This document shows, piece after piece, positions 27,184-35,465 of a stretch of 64,000 nucleotides of DNA. The position numbers were made by a program, and so were the translations under genes. Below the pieces are notes generated by a model that was not told where the DNA came from, searched no databases, and worked only from the letters and a program-made list of their open reading frames with translations. Source of the DNA: Pseudomonas sp. SLFW (GTDB taxonomy: Bacteria > Pseudomonadota > Gammaproteobacteria > Pseudomonadales > Pseudomonadaceae); the NCBI RefSeq assembly GCF_009905615.1, contig NZ_JAAAKW010000014.1:62001-126000 (forward strand), given 5' to 3'. How positions within the stretch are numbered: position 1 is the first letter of the stretch; each line of letters starts with the position of its first letter.

Positions 27184-28509
27184 ATGGCTCATTTGAAACG
27201 CACTTTATCCCTCGGCACGTTGGTCATCTTCGGCGTCGGCCTGATGACCCCCATCATCGTCCTCGGCACCTTCGGCATTCTCGCCCAATCCAGCGGCGGG
27301 CACGTGCCCATGGCCTACCTCGCCGCGCTGGTGGCGATGCTGTTGACCGCCATCAGTTACGCGCACATGGCCAAGGCCTTCCCGGTGTCGGGGTCTTCGT
27401 ACACCTACGTGAGAAAGGCCATCGACGCCCGATTGGGCTTCATGACCGGCTGGGCGATCCTGCTGGACTATCTGTTCCTGCCGATGGCGATCTGGCTGAT
27501 CGGCACCGCTTACCTCAATTCCGCGTTTCCCGAGGTGCCGCAATTCATCTGGCTGCTGGCGTTCATCGCCCTGACCACGGTGATCAACATCCTCGGCCTG
27601 AAACTGGCGACGGCAGTGAACATCCTGCTGTTGCTCCTGCAGGTATTGATTCTGGCGGCGTTCATCGTGCTGTGCGTTCACTACACGCTGGGCGATCCCA
27701 CGAAACCGTTATTCACCCTGGCGCCGTTCGCCAGCGGGGGCGTGCAGTGGTCGATGATCATGAGCGGCGCGGCGATCGCGTGTTATTCCTACCTCGGCTT
27801 CGACGCAGTGAGCACCCTGACCGAAGAAACCCACGATCCGGAACGCAACATGCCACGGGCGATTCTGTGGGTGACGCTGATTGGTGGACTGATCTTCGTC
27901 GGCACCTCGTATGTGGTGCAACTGGCTCAACCGTCGCTGCAATTCGCCAACGTCGATTCGGCGGCCTACGAGATCGCGAAAAACATCGGGGGCGACCTGT
28001 TCGTGTCGATCTTTCTGATCGGGCTGGTGATCGGACAATTCACTTCCGGCATCGCCGCCCAGGCCAGCGGTTCCCGGCTGTTGTACGTGCTGGGCCGCGA
28101 CGCGGTGCTGCCGAAGGCGTTCTTCGGTTACCTGTCCCCACGCTTCGGCACCCCGGTCGGGTGCATCCTGCTCAGCGCTGTCGTCGCCTTGCTGGCCCTG
28201 AAAATGGACGTAACGACGTCCACCTCATTCATCAACTTCGGCGCGTTCCTGACCTTCATTCTGGTCAACCTGTCGGTGATCTTTCACTACTGGATCGCCC
28301 AGAAACGCCGTGGCCTGAGCGCTGTGCTGTTGTATGTGCTGCTGCCGCTGGCGGGGATGGTCGCTGACCTGTGGCTGATGTTCAGCCTGGACTCCAACGC
28401 GGTGGAACTCGGGCTGTCGTGGCTGGCGATCGGGTTCGTGTATTTGATGTATTTGACAGGTGGACTGCGTCGGCAGCCGCCAGAGTTGACCCTGGAAGAG
28501 GCGATGTGA
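27184..28509 (+). CDS. APC family amino acid/polyamine permease
   Basis: 441-residue permease with about 12 membrane helices. The opening SLGTLVIFGVGLMTPIIVLG is the conserved first helix of APC carriers; MSGAAIACYSYLGFDAVSTLTEETHDPERNMPRAI is the hallmark helix-6 to loop region (about residues 195-230). It resembles the putrescine/amine importer branch. It follows the nitrilase-family hydrolase on the same strand and probably supplies its substrate. Substrate not determined from sequence. Confidence 0.9.
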   Translation: MAHLKRTLSLGTLVIFGVGLMTPIIVLGTFGILAQSSGGHVPMAYLAALVAMLLTAISYAHMAKAFPVSGSSYTYVRKAIDARLGFMTGWAILLDYLFLPMAIWLIGTAYLNSAFPEVPQFIWLLAFIALTTVINILGLKLATAVNILLLLLQVLILAAFIVLCVHYTLGDPTKPLFTLAPFASGGVQWSMIMSGAAIACYSYLGFDAVSTLTEETHDPERNMPRAILWVTLIGGLIFVGTSYVVQLAQPSLQFANVDSAAYEIAKNIGGDLFVSIFLIGLVIGQFTSGIAAQASGSRLLYVLGRDAVLPKAFFGYLSPRFGTPVGCILLSAVVALLALKMDVTTSTSFINFGAFLTFILVNLSVIFHYWIAQKRRGLSAVLLYVLLPLAGMVADLWLMFSLDSNAVELGLSWLAIGFVYLMYLTGGLRRQPPELTLEEAM

Positions 28510-28534
28510 CCTGTAGCGTTGGCTGTTAACGAGC

Positions 28535-28569
28535 GGAGGTCAGTCGGTGCAACGACCGTCTGGACCTCC
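28535..28569 (+). terminator. hairpin after APC permease
   Basis: GGAGGTC at 28535-28541 pairs with GACCTCC at 28563-28569, with an inner CGGT/ACCG pairing. It sits 26 bases after the permease stop at the entrance of the REP island and may end the permease transcript. Confidence 0.45.
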
Positions 28570-28592
28570 GTCATCGCTGCCGTCGTGCCTCC

Positions 28593-28710
28593 GGCGGCTC
28601 CCACGAGATATTCTTCGTTGCGCGCGGAGGGTAGCGACACCAATATCGCGTGCGTGAGGATGCCAATGAATCAGGGGTTCAACGTGGTTTCCGTGGGAGC
28701 CGCCGGAGGC
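28593..28710 (+). repeat. 118-bp direct repeat, copy 1
   Basis: First copy of a tandem near-identical unit that begins GGCGGCTCCCACGAGATAT and ends GTGGGAGCCGCCGGAGGC. Its ends are inverted REP cores (GGCGGCTCCCAC against GTGGGAGCCGCC), so each unit is a REP-bounded cassette. No coding signal. Confidence 0.85.
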
Positions 28711-28718
28711 CCGTTCAC

Positions 28719-28835
28719 GGCAGCTCCCACGGGATTATCTTCGTTGCGCGCGGAGGGTAGCGACACCAACATCGCGTGCGTGAGGATGCCAATGAATCAG
28801 GGTTCAACACGGTTTCCGTGGGAGCCGCCGGAGGC
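28719..28835 (+). repeat. 117-bp direct repeat, copy 2
   Basis: Second copy, 8 bases after the first and differing at only a few positions (GGCAGCTCCCACGGGATTAT at the start; one G missing in AATCAGGGTTC). Together the two units occupy most of the 388-base gap between the permease and the RAYT gene. Confidence 0.85.
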
Positions 28836-28897
28836 ACGACGGCAGCGAAGCGGTGGGTCAGTCGGCTCAAAGACCGTCTGAGCCTGCGCCTTCGCGC

Positions 28898-29371
28898 TCA
28901 ATACTCACACCCGTCCAGCCAGTGAGCGTCCCACAGCGGGTAGTCGTGTACCCGTTTGACCAATCCTGCTCTTATCGGGTTAGCAATGATGTAGCGGGCT
29001 ACCGGCCGCACATCTTCATCACTGCGAAGCGCTCGGTCATGAAAGCCACGCTGCCAGAATTGCCCTGATCTGCCCAAATACCCATTGATCTGGCCCGCCG
29101 CCTGGCATTTGACCCTGTGCACCACCGACGACAGCTCTCGGTGTTTGAGTTGCATGAGCCAGTGGAAGTGATCGGGCATCACTACCCATGCCAACGAATC
29201 CGCCAATCCAGCCCATTGCGCCTTGCGCAGTTGATGCACCAAGAGTCGAGCTGCTCGCCAGTCGCTGAAGAAAGGTTGTCGGTTGTGGGTCACAGCAGTG
29301 ATCAAGTAGACCTGATCGATCTGAGAGCAGCGACCAACGCGCAGTCTCCGGGATTGAGGGCGTGCGGACAT
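28898..29371 (-). CDS. REP-associated tyrosine transposase (RAYT)
   Basis: 157-residue Y1-type transposase of the REP-associated (TnpA-REP, IS200/IS605-like) family. The HUH motif is in VVMPDHFHWLMQL (residues about 63-75), and the catalytic Tyr is in VARYIIANPIRAGLV (about 125-139). Such proteins cut and move REP palindromes. It is flanked by REP elements on both sides (28593-28835 and 29489-29617), the normal arrangement for the gene and its own repeats. ATG at 29371; the ribosome site is weak. Confidence 0.92.
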   Translation of the reverse strand: MSARPQSRRLRVGRCSQIDQVYLITAVTHNRQPFFSDWRAARLLVHQLRKAQWAGLADSLAWVVMPDHFHWLMQLKHRELSSVVHRVKCQAAGQINGYLGRSGQFWQRGFHDRALRSDEDVRPVARYIIANPIRAGLVKRVHDYPLWDAHWLDGCEY

Positions 29372-29488
29372 TCTTCGTCTTCCTGATGTTGGCTGGGAAG
29401 GTCAAGGTTAGTGTCCACGGGAGGATTAGAGCGTTGGAGTCTGATTCGGGATGTAAATGGGATAAGGGAGGTGTTATGTGTCCCTGAT

Positions 29489-29617
29489 CCATCGTCGTCG
29501 CTGCCGTCGTGCCTCCGGCGTCTCCCGCGGGGTTTGCGGGATGTGGAGATTTCGCGACCGGCCTGAACCTTGTGGGAGCAGCCGGAGCTGTGCGACGGCC
29601 GCGAAGGCGGTGGGCCT
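29489..29617. repeat. REP pair upstream of RAYT
   Basis: An inverted pair of REP elements: CGCTGCCGTCGTGCCTCCGG with GTCTCCCGCGG, then TGTGGGAGCAGCCGGAGCTG with GCGACGGCCGCGAAGGCGGT. They occupy the 283-base gap between the RAYT and RidA genes; no gene was seen in it. Confidence 0.75.
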
Positions 29618-29652
29618 GAGACGGATGGGCTGTTTGACACGCCGCCGTCGTT

Positions 29653-30045
29653 TCACTCCGGCAGTTTCGCAATCACCTTGATCTCGAAATCGAACCCATA
29701 TAACCACGTCACGCCCACGGCCGTGATCGTCGGATGCGGCGCAACGCCCCAGAATTCGGGCACGACTTCCCAGATTGCTTCGAATCGCTTCTGCGGGTCG
29801 ACGATGAACACGGTCACGTCGATGACGTCGTCGAAGGTGATGCCAGCCTCTTTCAAAATCCCATTCAAGTTATTGAACGCTAATCGCACCTGCGCTTTCA
29901 GCTCAGGCTCAGGCGAGCCATCTTCGCGGCTGCCGACCTGGCCAGACACGAACAGAAAGCCATTGGATTTGATCGCCGGGGAGTAGCGGTTGCGCTCGTA
30001 CAGCGCTTGGCGTCCAGGTGGGAAAACAACGTCGCGAACAGTCAT
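29653..30045 (-). CDS. RidA family protein
   Basis: 130-residue member of the RidA/YjgF/UK114 family, which includes enamine/imine deaminases. Features: YSPAIKSNGFLFVSGQVG (residues about 20-38), the VRLAFNNLNGILKEAG helix, DVIDVTVFIVDP, and the C-terminal ITAVGVTWLYG segment. The usual arginine that binds the carboxylate (RxxV in RidA proper) is not seen at the expected place, so it belongs to an Rid subgroup other than archetypal RidA. ATG at 30045; the reading can be extended upstream but only by running antisense to the divergent LysR gene. Confidence 0.88.
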   Translation of the reverse strand: MTVRDVVFPPGRQALYERNRYSPAIKSNGFLFVSGQVGSREDGSPEPELKAQVRLAFNNLNGILKEAGITFDDVIDVTVFIVDPQKRFEAIWEVVPEFWGVAPHPTITAVGVTWLYGFDFEIKVIAKLPE

Positions 30046-30189
30046 GTGCAGCCTCCATCGGTGGGTCAGTGATGACCCGTAATTAACGATGGAGTGACTG
30101 TAAAGGCCTTGCACGCCACCGATAAACGAGCAACCTTGTTCAGCACTGTTTGGTAATCCCAAACAATCTCTCTCGTTTTCGGAGTCGTC

Positions 30190-31104
30190 ATGGACCGTTT
30201 CGACGCAATGCAGGCGTTCGTTCGTGTGGTCGAAACCGGCAGTTTCACCAAAGCTGCCGGGACGTTGCACATGAGCAAAACCACTGTCACTCAGCTCGTT
30301 CAGCAACTGGAAGCGCGGCTGCGGGTGAAGTTGCTCAACCGCACCACGCGCAAGGTGAACGTCACTGCCGATGGTGCGGTGTACTACGAGCGGGCGGTGC
30401 GGGTGCTGGCCGACGTGGACGACGCCGAGACCAGCCTGTCCGGCGCTGCCACCGTGCCCCGAGGCCGGTTGCGGGTGGACGTCCCGAGCCCGTTCGCGCG
30501 GTTCATTCTGATCCCGGCGCTGCCGGGGTTTCAGGCGCGCTACCCGGACATTCAGATCGACCTGGGCGTGAGCGATCGCATGGTCGATCTGATCGGCGAA
30601 AACGTCGATTGCGTGGTGCGCGGCGGCGAGCTCACCGATCAATCGTTGATGGCCCGCCATATCGGCGACCTGCAATTGGGTGTCTACGCCGCGCCGGATT
30701 ACCTGCAACGCAACGGCACGCCCACCCACCCCCGGGAGCTGGAAGAGGCGCATCACCGCATCGTCGGGTATCGCTGGGCGCGGACGGGCAAGCTGTTTCC
30801 GATGACCTTGCAACGGGGTGACGAAGCCGTTCAAGTGCAGAGCCGCCACGGCTTGGTGGTGGACGACGGCAACGCGTACATCACAGCCGGTCTGGCCGGA
30901 TTGGGCGCACTCTGGCTGCCCGTTTACATGGCGGAAAAATCCCGGGCGCAGGGTGAACTGATCCCGTTGTTCGAGGACTGGACGTTGAGCGTGATGCCTA
31001 TGTACGTGGCCTATGCGCCCAACCGGCACATCAGCCTCAAGCTGCGGGTGTTCATCGACTGGATTGTCGAACTGATGGCCGAGCAGGGCGGCGTGACGCT
31101 GTAA
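30190..31104 (+). CDS. LysR-family transcriptional regulator
   Basis: 304-residue LysR regulator. N-terminal HTH (SFTKAAGTLHMSKTTVTQLV; LLNRTTRKVNVTADG), then the substrate-binding domain beginning GRLRVDVPSPFARFILIPAL. It is divergent from the RidA gene, 144 bases apart, so it most likely regulates it (inference from layout). The CHASE2 unit begins 223 bases downstream. Confidence 0.93.
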   Translation: MDRFDAMQAFVRVVETGSFTKAAGTLHMSKTTVTQLVQQLEARLRVKLLNRTTRKVNVTADGAVYYERAVRVLADVDDAETSLSGAATVPRGRLRVDVPSPFARFILIPALPGFQARYPDIQIDLGVSDRMVDLIGENVDCVVRGGELTDQSLMARHIGDLQLGVYAAPDYLQRNGTPTHPRELEEAHHRIVGYRWARTGKLFPMTLQRGDEAVQVQSRHGLVVDDGNAYITAGLAGLGALWLPVYMAEKSRAQGELIPLFEDWTLSVMPMYVAYAPNRHISLKLRVFIDWIVELMAEQGGVTL

Positions 31105-31327
31105 CGCGGGTGAAACACCCGGATGACCGCTCAAGTTTCTTTGCTCGACGGCCCTTGCGGCTGGTTATTCACCTGCTAAGTTCAACATACGGCAGCCCGT
31201 CAGGCAGCGCGGTTCGTGGCCTCTCCGAACCCGTGCTCCCCGGCCTGACGTAGCACCAGCAGACTCCTGCGCAGTGAGCGTTTGCAGAGTTTTGGGTCAG
31301 CGTTTCGTAAGCGACAGAGGAAACGTC

Positions 31328-32830
31328 ATGCCTGACCCGCATGCTCCCGGAGGCTGGTTTGTCCGGCATCTCTCCACTTGGACCCATCACCTGCCTGCGG
31401 CGCTGGTCGTCGCGGCATTGGTGGGGGTCTTCCATCATGACCTGCATTGGCTCGACGCCATCGACGGCTACGCGTTCTTCGGCATTGGCAACCTCACGGC
31501 CAAAGACGCCGCACTGGAATTGGGCAATACGCCAACCGTCGCCGTGGTGCTGATCGACCAGAAAAGCCATGAAGACTATTACCGGGAACGCAATCCGCTG
31601 AATCGCTGCGAGCTGAAGAAGGACCTCGAAGCGATTTACGCACTGGGCCCGGCGTTGCTGGTGGTCGATCTGGACCTGTCTCCCGCGTTGCCGTTAGCCG
31701 GTGCGGCGGGTATCGAGGACAGGCGCTGCGAAGAGTCGCTCAAGCAGCTCTTCATGCAACAGCGCCCGACGCGTACTGTGCTGATGGAACCCTTCGAGTT
31801 ACTGGACGTCGAGGGTCAGGCCAACACCGACCGTTGGCGTGAGGACCTGGCGGGTTTTGTCTCCTTCGCCGACCCTACGCTCAAGGTCAGTTACGGTCTG
31901 GTCACTCGCCAGGCGTGCACCCCGCAATCGATGGCAGCCACCGCGTTCGAGCGTTACACCGATCCTTCCACGCGCCCTCACAACTGTCTGGAAGAGGGCG
32001 AGCATGCGTCGTTGATCATCAATCCCGGTCAATACGGGACGGGCCTGCGGGCGATTCCGCTGGGCCAGATGCCTTCCCGCCAGATCGACAGCCGCCGCAA
32101 CGCCCGCACCCATTTCGAACCTCTCTATCGTTTACCGGTGGTGTTCTTCGGCAGCGGGTTTGGGGAAGACGACACCTATTCAACGCCGTTGGGAACGATG
32201 TATGGGGTTGAGGTTCACGCTGCGAGTTTCATGTCGTTATTGCAGCCCACGACGCCGTTCAAATCATTTCTCGGCTTTGTGCTCGACCTCTTTCTGGGCC
32301 TGCTCATGGGCGGGCTCATCGAATGGTCCTGGCATCGTTATTTTGCCCTGCGTTTCAGCAGCCGCGCCCGCGATCGGCAATGGGCGCCTTACGTCATCAT
32401 CTTCCTTGGCGTGGGCTTCATTCTCCTGGTCTTCGCCCTCACCGCCGCATCGTTCGGCCTGCTACGCCACTTCAATCTCTGGCTTTCGCCCATTCCCATC
32501 GCGCTGGGCATGCTGATCGAGAGTTTCTTCAACAGTGCCGTCGGCGCAGCGGTGGGCGAGGGCTACGAGCAACGCCAGGCGCTGGTCCACCGTCTTCGCG
32601 TGGCCCATGAAAAAGGGACTGAGTCGTTCGCCCGCGAAGTCTCTCGGGAGGCCGAGCAACGCCCCCGACACGACCACGGCCTGCGGGAGCGGGCGGCCCG
32701 GTTTTTCTACAAGGATTTCCAGCGCCTGTGGATGAGCGGCCAATACCTCGCCTGGGTGTTGCTGCTCATTCGCCGACTGGCGTTTTTCGGCCTGATTTTT
32801 CTGCTGATCAGGCAACTGCATCACTCCTGA
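31328..32830 (+). CDS. CHASE2 domain membrane protein
   Basis: 500 residues. One N-terminal helix (about 20-38, PAALVVAALVGVFHH) leads into an extracytoplasmic CHASE2 sensor domain (about 45-310; VAVVLIDQKSHEDYY, ALGPALLVVDLDLSP). Then come three helices (about 316-412), a charged cytoplasmic stretch (about 412-475) and a last helix (about 478-497). There is no GGDEF, kinase or cyclase output domain, which is unusual: CHASE2 normally senses for such effectors. AGAGGA precedes the ATG. It is the first of three same-strand genes ending with an M48 lipoprotein, so it may signal to, or assemble with, envelope proteins. Function unknown. Confidence 0.85.
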   Translation: MPDPHAPGGWFVRHLSTWTHHLPAALVVAALVGVFHHDLHWLDAIDGYAFFGIGNLTAKDAALELGNTPTVAVVLIDQKSHEDYYRERNPLNRCELKKDLEAIYALGPALLVVDLDLSPALPLAGAAGIEDRRCEESLKQLFMQQRPTRTVLMEPFELLDVEGQANTDRWREDLAGFVSFADPTLKVSYGLVTRQACTPQSMAATAFERYTDPSTRPHNCLEEGEHASLIINPGQYGTGLRAIPLGQMPSRQIDSRRNARTHFEPLYRLPVVFFGSGFGEDDTYSTPLGTMYGVEVHAASFMSLLQPTTPFKSFLGFVLDLFLGLLMGGLIEWSWHRYFALRFSSRARDRQWAPYVIIFLGVGFILLVFALTAASFGLLRHFNLWLSPIPIALGMLIESFFNSAVGAAVGEGYEQRQALVHRLRVAHEKGTESFAREVSREAEQRPRHDHGLRERAARFFYKDFQRLWMSGQYLAWVLLLIRRLAFFGLIFLLIRQLHHS

Positions 32831-32850
32831 ACCCTTGAGGAAACGTTCAT

Positions 32851-33298
32851 GAATTGATCACGTTTCACGCTTCTGTCAGCCGTCGTGCTCATCAGTGCCT
32901 CAGCGTCCGTCATGGCGAAGGAGTGCAAGGGCCTTCAAGACCTGCAAAACCAGTCCAGCGGCAACAGTGCGATCAGCAGTCTGCTGCAATTGATCTGGTC
33001 CGATAACGAGCCCGTTGAATGCGGCGCCCTGACCTCAGTGCTGGACAGCGTCGTCAACGGTCGCAAAACCGGGGGCCGCAAGCTGGAGGAGGACCGCCCC
33101 TTCAATGCGCAGGCCGCCCAGGCCGATCTGGCCAAGGCCCAGGCCGATCCGGAGGTGCGTCAGCGACTGGAGAAGATCCGCAAAGAGGTGAGCGACCCGA
33201 AACGACGGCTGGTGTATGAGGCCGCCGCCCTCGATGAAGAGGGCTATTACGGTGCCAGAGACCTGCGCATCAACCAGCTCAAGCAACAGCTCAAATGA
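32851..33298 (+). pseudogene. small exported protein, start interrupted by TGA at codon 3
   Basis: A good ribosome site (GAGGAAACGTTC) precedes ATG at 32851, but codon 3 is TGA. After it, the same frame encodes SRFTLLSAVVLISASASVMA, a clear Sec signal peptide, then a mature protein of about 120 residues beginning KECKGLQDL. The mature part has two Cys (CKG; VECGAL), a lysine/glutamate-rich helical middle (AAQADLAKAQADPEVRQRL) and a GYYGARDL segment; no family is recognised. A GTG at 32885 could restart translation but would lose the positive N-region of the signal. Either the gene is newly disrupted (CGA or TGG to TGA) or the base is a sequencing error. It lies between the CHASE2 and M48 genes. 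Confidence 0.6.
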
Positions 33299-33325
33299 CA
33301 GGCACGTGCCTGTCGGGGATGCCTT

Positions 33326-34420
33326 ATGAATACGCAGGTCGCGTTTCACGGAGTGCTAGCGTTGGTCATCCTGACCAGCGCCTGCAGCACCGGGCAGATG
33401 TCCAATCCGTTCGACACCCACAGCGCTCAGCACCTCAAGGACATCGACAGCCTGCCGCCACGGGCGCTGGTGGTGCTCGACAAACACTGCGCCGAACTGG
33501 TTCAGCCCTATCGACTGACCGACAACTTTGCGTCGTTGTCGGTGTTCGGGCTCAAGGAAGGCATGGAGGCGTTACCCGGCCAGCTCAATAAAATGCTCGG
33601 CACCGGCGGGGCACAACCGACGGCCAGCAACGACACACTCAGTGACTCCGCCAAACGCGCCGCCAAACAACTGAACTGGATGCCGATGAGCGCCGAGGTG
33701 ATGTACGCCGAACGCCAGCACAAGGCCCGGGAAGAGCAATTGCTCGCCCGCGATTCCAAGCAAGGACGCAAGTTTTACCCGGCGGCCGACAAGATGCTCA
33801 GCGATATTCTGGCAAGTATCCACGAGCCCTATGACTACCGCTTCAAGCTGTTCATTGTGAAGAGCGACAGCCACAACGCACTCGCCCTACCGGGTGGCTA
33901 TCTCTATCTGGACAAGGGGCTGCTCGACACGCCAGAGATGCAGAAAAAGGCCTACTTCGCGCTGGCGCACGAAATCTCCCACGTGCTCCAGCGCCACGAA
34001 ACCAAGGAGATGCAGAGCGTCGTGATTGACTCGTTCAGCGTCAAATCCGATCTGCTCACCCTGATGAAAAGCGCCTCGGGCAACCCCAAGGCCGTGGTGG
34101 ATCGCATCAAGCTGGAGAAAGGCCAGTTCACTCGCCATCACATCGATCAGGAACTTCAAGCCGATTCCTGTGCGGTGAAGATGCTCAGCCGGGTCTACCC
34201 GAATCGACAGCAGCTGGGCGCTTCCCTCGATGCGTTCATCAAGGATTTGCCTGCGACCCAGGGCGAGCCGACGTCGAAAAAATCCGCCAGCCAGGCTGTG
34301 GCGATGGCGGGGGATGTCGAGGACATCGTCACGTCGCCGGCCTTGCGTCACCCCAATACCCAGGAGCGCAAAGCCAATTTGCAAGCGATCTACAAAGAGG
34401 TCTCGGCGTCGGGAGGGTAA
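33326..34420 (+). CDS. M48 family metallopeptidase, lipoprotein signal
   Basis: 364 residues. The N-terminus has a hydrophobic stretch and a lipobox-like LTSAC (Cys20), suggesting an envelope lipoprotein. The zinc site is H215-E-I-S-H219 with the third ligand E276 in QELQADSCA, as in M48 (HtpX/Oma1-like) peptidases; LPGGYLYLDKGLL is the conserved strand before it. It probably degrades or checks envelope proteins. The residues after 300 are a short tail without TPR repeats, so it is smaller than BepA. GGGGA precedes the ATG. It follows the CHASE2 gene and the small exported protein in one unit. Confidence 0.88.
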   Translation: MNTQVAFHGVLALVILTSACSTGQMSNPFDTHSAQHLKDIDSLPPRALVVLDKHCAELVQPYRLTDNFASLSVFGLKEGMEALPGQLNKMLGTGGAQPTASNDTLSDSAKRAAKQLNWMPMSAEVMYAERQHKAREEQLLARDSKQGRKFYPAADKMLSDILASIHEPYDYRFKLFIVKSDSHNALALPGGYLYLDKGLLDTPEMQKKAYFALAHEISHVLQRHETKEMQSVVIDSFSVKSDLLTLMKSASGNPKAVVDRIKLEKGQFTRHHIDQELQADSCAVKMLSRVYPNRQQLGASLDAFIKDLPATQGEPTSKKSASQAVAMAGDVEDIVTSPALRHPNTQERKANLQAIYKEVSASGG

Positions 34421-34452
34421 AGTTCGTGATGGCGGCTCAGCCTGAGGGCGTG

Positions 34453-35397
34453 TCAGGCCGCCGAACGCTGCCGCGCTTCGGCGCGCACCACCAGCCAGAT
34501 GCCCACTGCGGAAATCGCCATGCCCGACGCCATCTGCCAGGACAACGGTTCGTCGAACATGGCCCAAGCCCAGAGCAGGGTGATCGGCGGGCTGAGGTAC
34601 AGCACGCTGGCGACCCGGGTCGCGGTGGTCCGGCGCAGGCAAATCCAGTACAGCCCGTAGCCGCCGAGGGTCGACAGGGCGACGGTCCATACCACGCTCA
34701 GGACGAAGCCCGTGGTAGGGATCGGCGCCAGGCTGCCTTGGCTGCCCTCGATGGCGGCGAAGGCGAAGCTCGACACGAAACACTGCAACCACAGGTTGGG
34801 CAGCAGACCCATCGACTGCGACGTGCTGGCGTGTTTTTGCCACAAGGTCGCCACGGCGAGGGAGAACATGCCCGCCACCGGCAAGCCGTAGGCCCAGAGC
34901 GGCGCATCCCCCAGCACCAGCGCGCCATGGGTCACCCACAACACCCCGACCAGCCCGACGATCAGCCCAAGCCAGACCTGCCGTGCCAAGCGCTCGCCCA
35001 ACGCCAGCGCTGCCAGCAATGCCATGCCCAACGGCAGCAGGTCAGCGCACAATGCGGCCAACCCGGCGGGTACGCCGAGCGCGATGCCTTGGGTCACCCC
35101 GGTCAGGTAGCCCGCCATGGCCAACAGCCCGATTCCGGCGTTGGTCAGCAGCACGGAAACCGGTGTCTTGAGCAGGGCGCGGAAGACGAACGGCAGTAAC
35201 AGGAGACACACCACGACGCAGCGCCAGAACACCACCAGCAGCGCCGGGGCGTAGTCGATGGAGAAGCGCGCGCCGATGAAGCCGGAGCTCCAGGTCAGCA
35301 GCAGCCCCGCTTCAAGCAAAGGCAAGGGCAACGTGTGACGCCAGTGGCGGCGTGTCGGTTGGTTGGGTTGAATCGGAATGGGCTGGCTCATTCCCAT
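34453..35397 (-). CDS. EamA/DMT family transporter
   Basis: 314-residue inner-membrane carrier with ten hydrophobic helices in two EamA repeats (LLLTWSSGFIGARFSI early; LYLSPPITLLWAWAMFDEPLS late). The family exports or imports amino acids and other small metabolites. Two ATG codons, 35397 and 35391, compete for the start. It is divergent from a LysR gene 68 bases away, the usual regulator/exporter arrangement, so a LysR-inducible efflux role is likely. Substrate unknown. Confidence 0.9.
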   Translation of the reverse strand: MGMSQPIPIQPNQPTRRHWRHTLPLPLLEAGLLLTWSSGFIGARFSIDYAPALLVVFWRCVVVCLLLLPFVFRALLKTPVSVLLTNAGIGLLAMAGYLTGVTQGIALGVPAGLAALCADLLPLGMALLAALALGERLARQVWLGLIVGLVGVLWVTHGALVLGDAPLWAYGLPVAGMFSLAVATLWQKHASTSQSMGLLPNLWLQCFVSSFAFAAIEGSQGSLAPIPTTGFVLSVVWTVALSTLGGYGLYWICLRRTTATRVASVLYLSPPITLLWAWAMFDEPLSWQMASGMAISAVGIWLVVRAEARQRSAA

Positions 35398-35465
35398 AGG
35401 CTACGGAAGGGGAGTAATCTAATAAATCAAAAGATCATGCATCAGTTGTTCACCAGGATTGAACC

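Noticed and set aside
28593..28835. Possible CRISPR array
   Set aside because: Only two long copies with 8 bases between them and REP ends; no short repeats with regular unique spacers and no cas genes.
30046..31134. Extension of the RidA frame across the divergent LysR gene
   Set aside because: The RidA protein starts at 30045; the extension is antisense to a complete LysR gene and has no family features.
32851..32862. Selenocysteine reading of the TGA in the exported-protein gene
   Set aside because: A Sec at residue 3 of a signal peptide makes no functional sense, and no insertion hairpin is evident after it.
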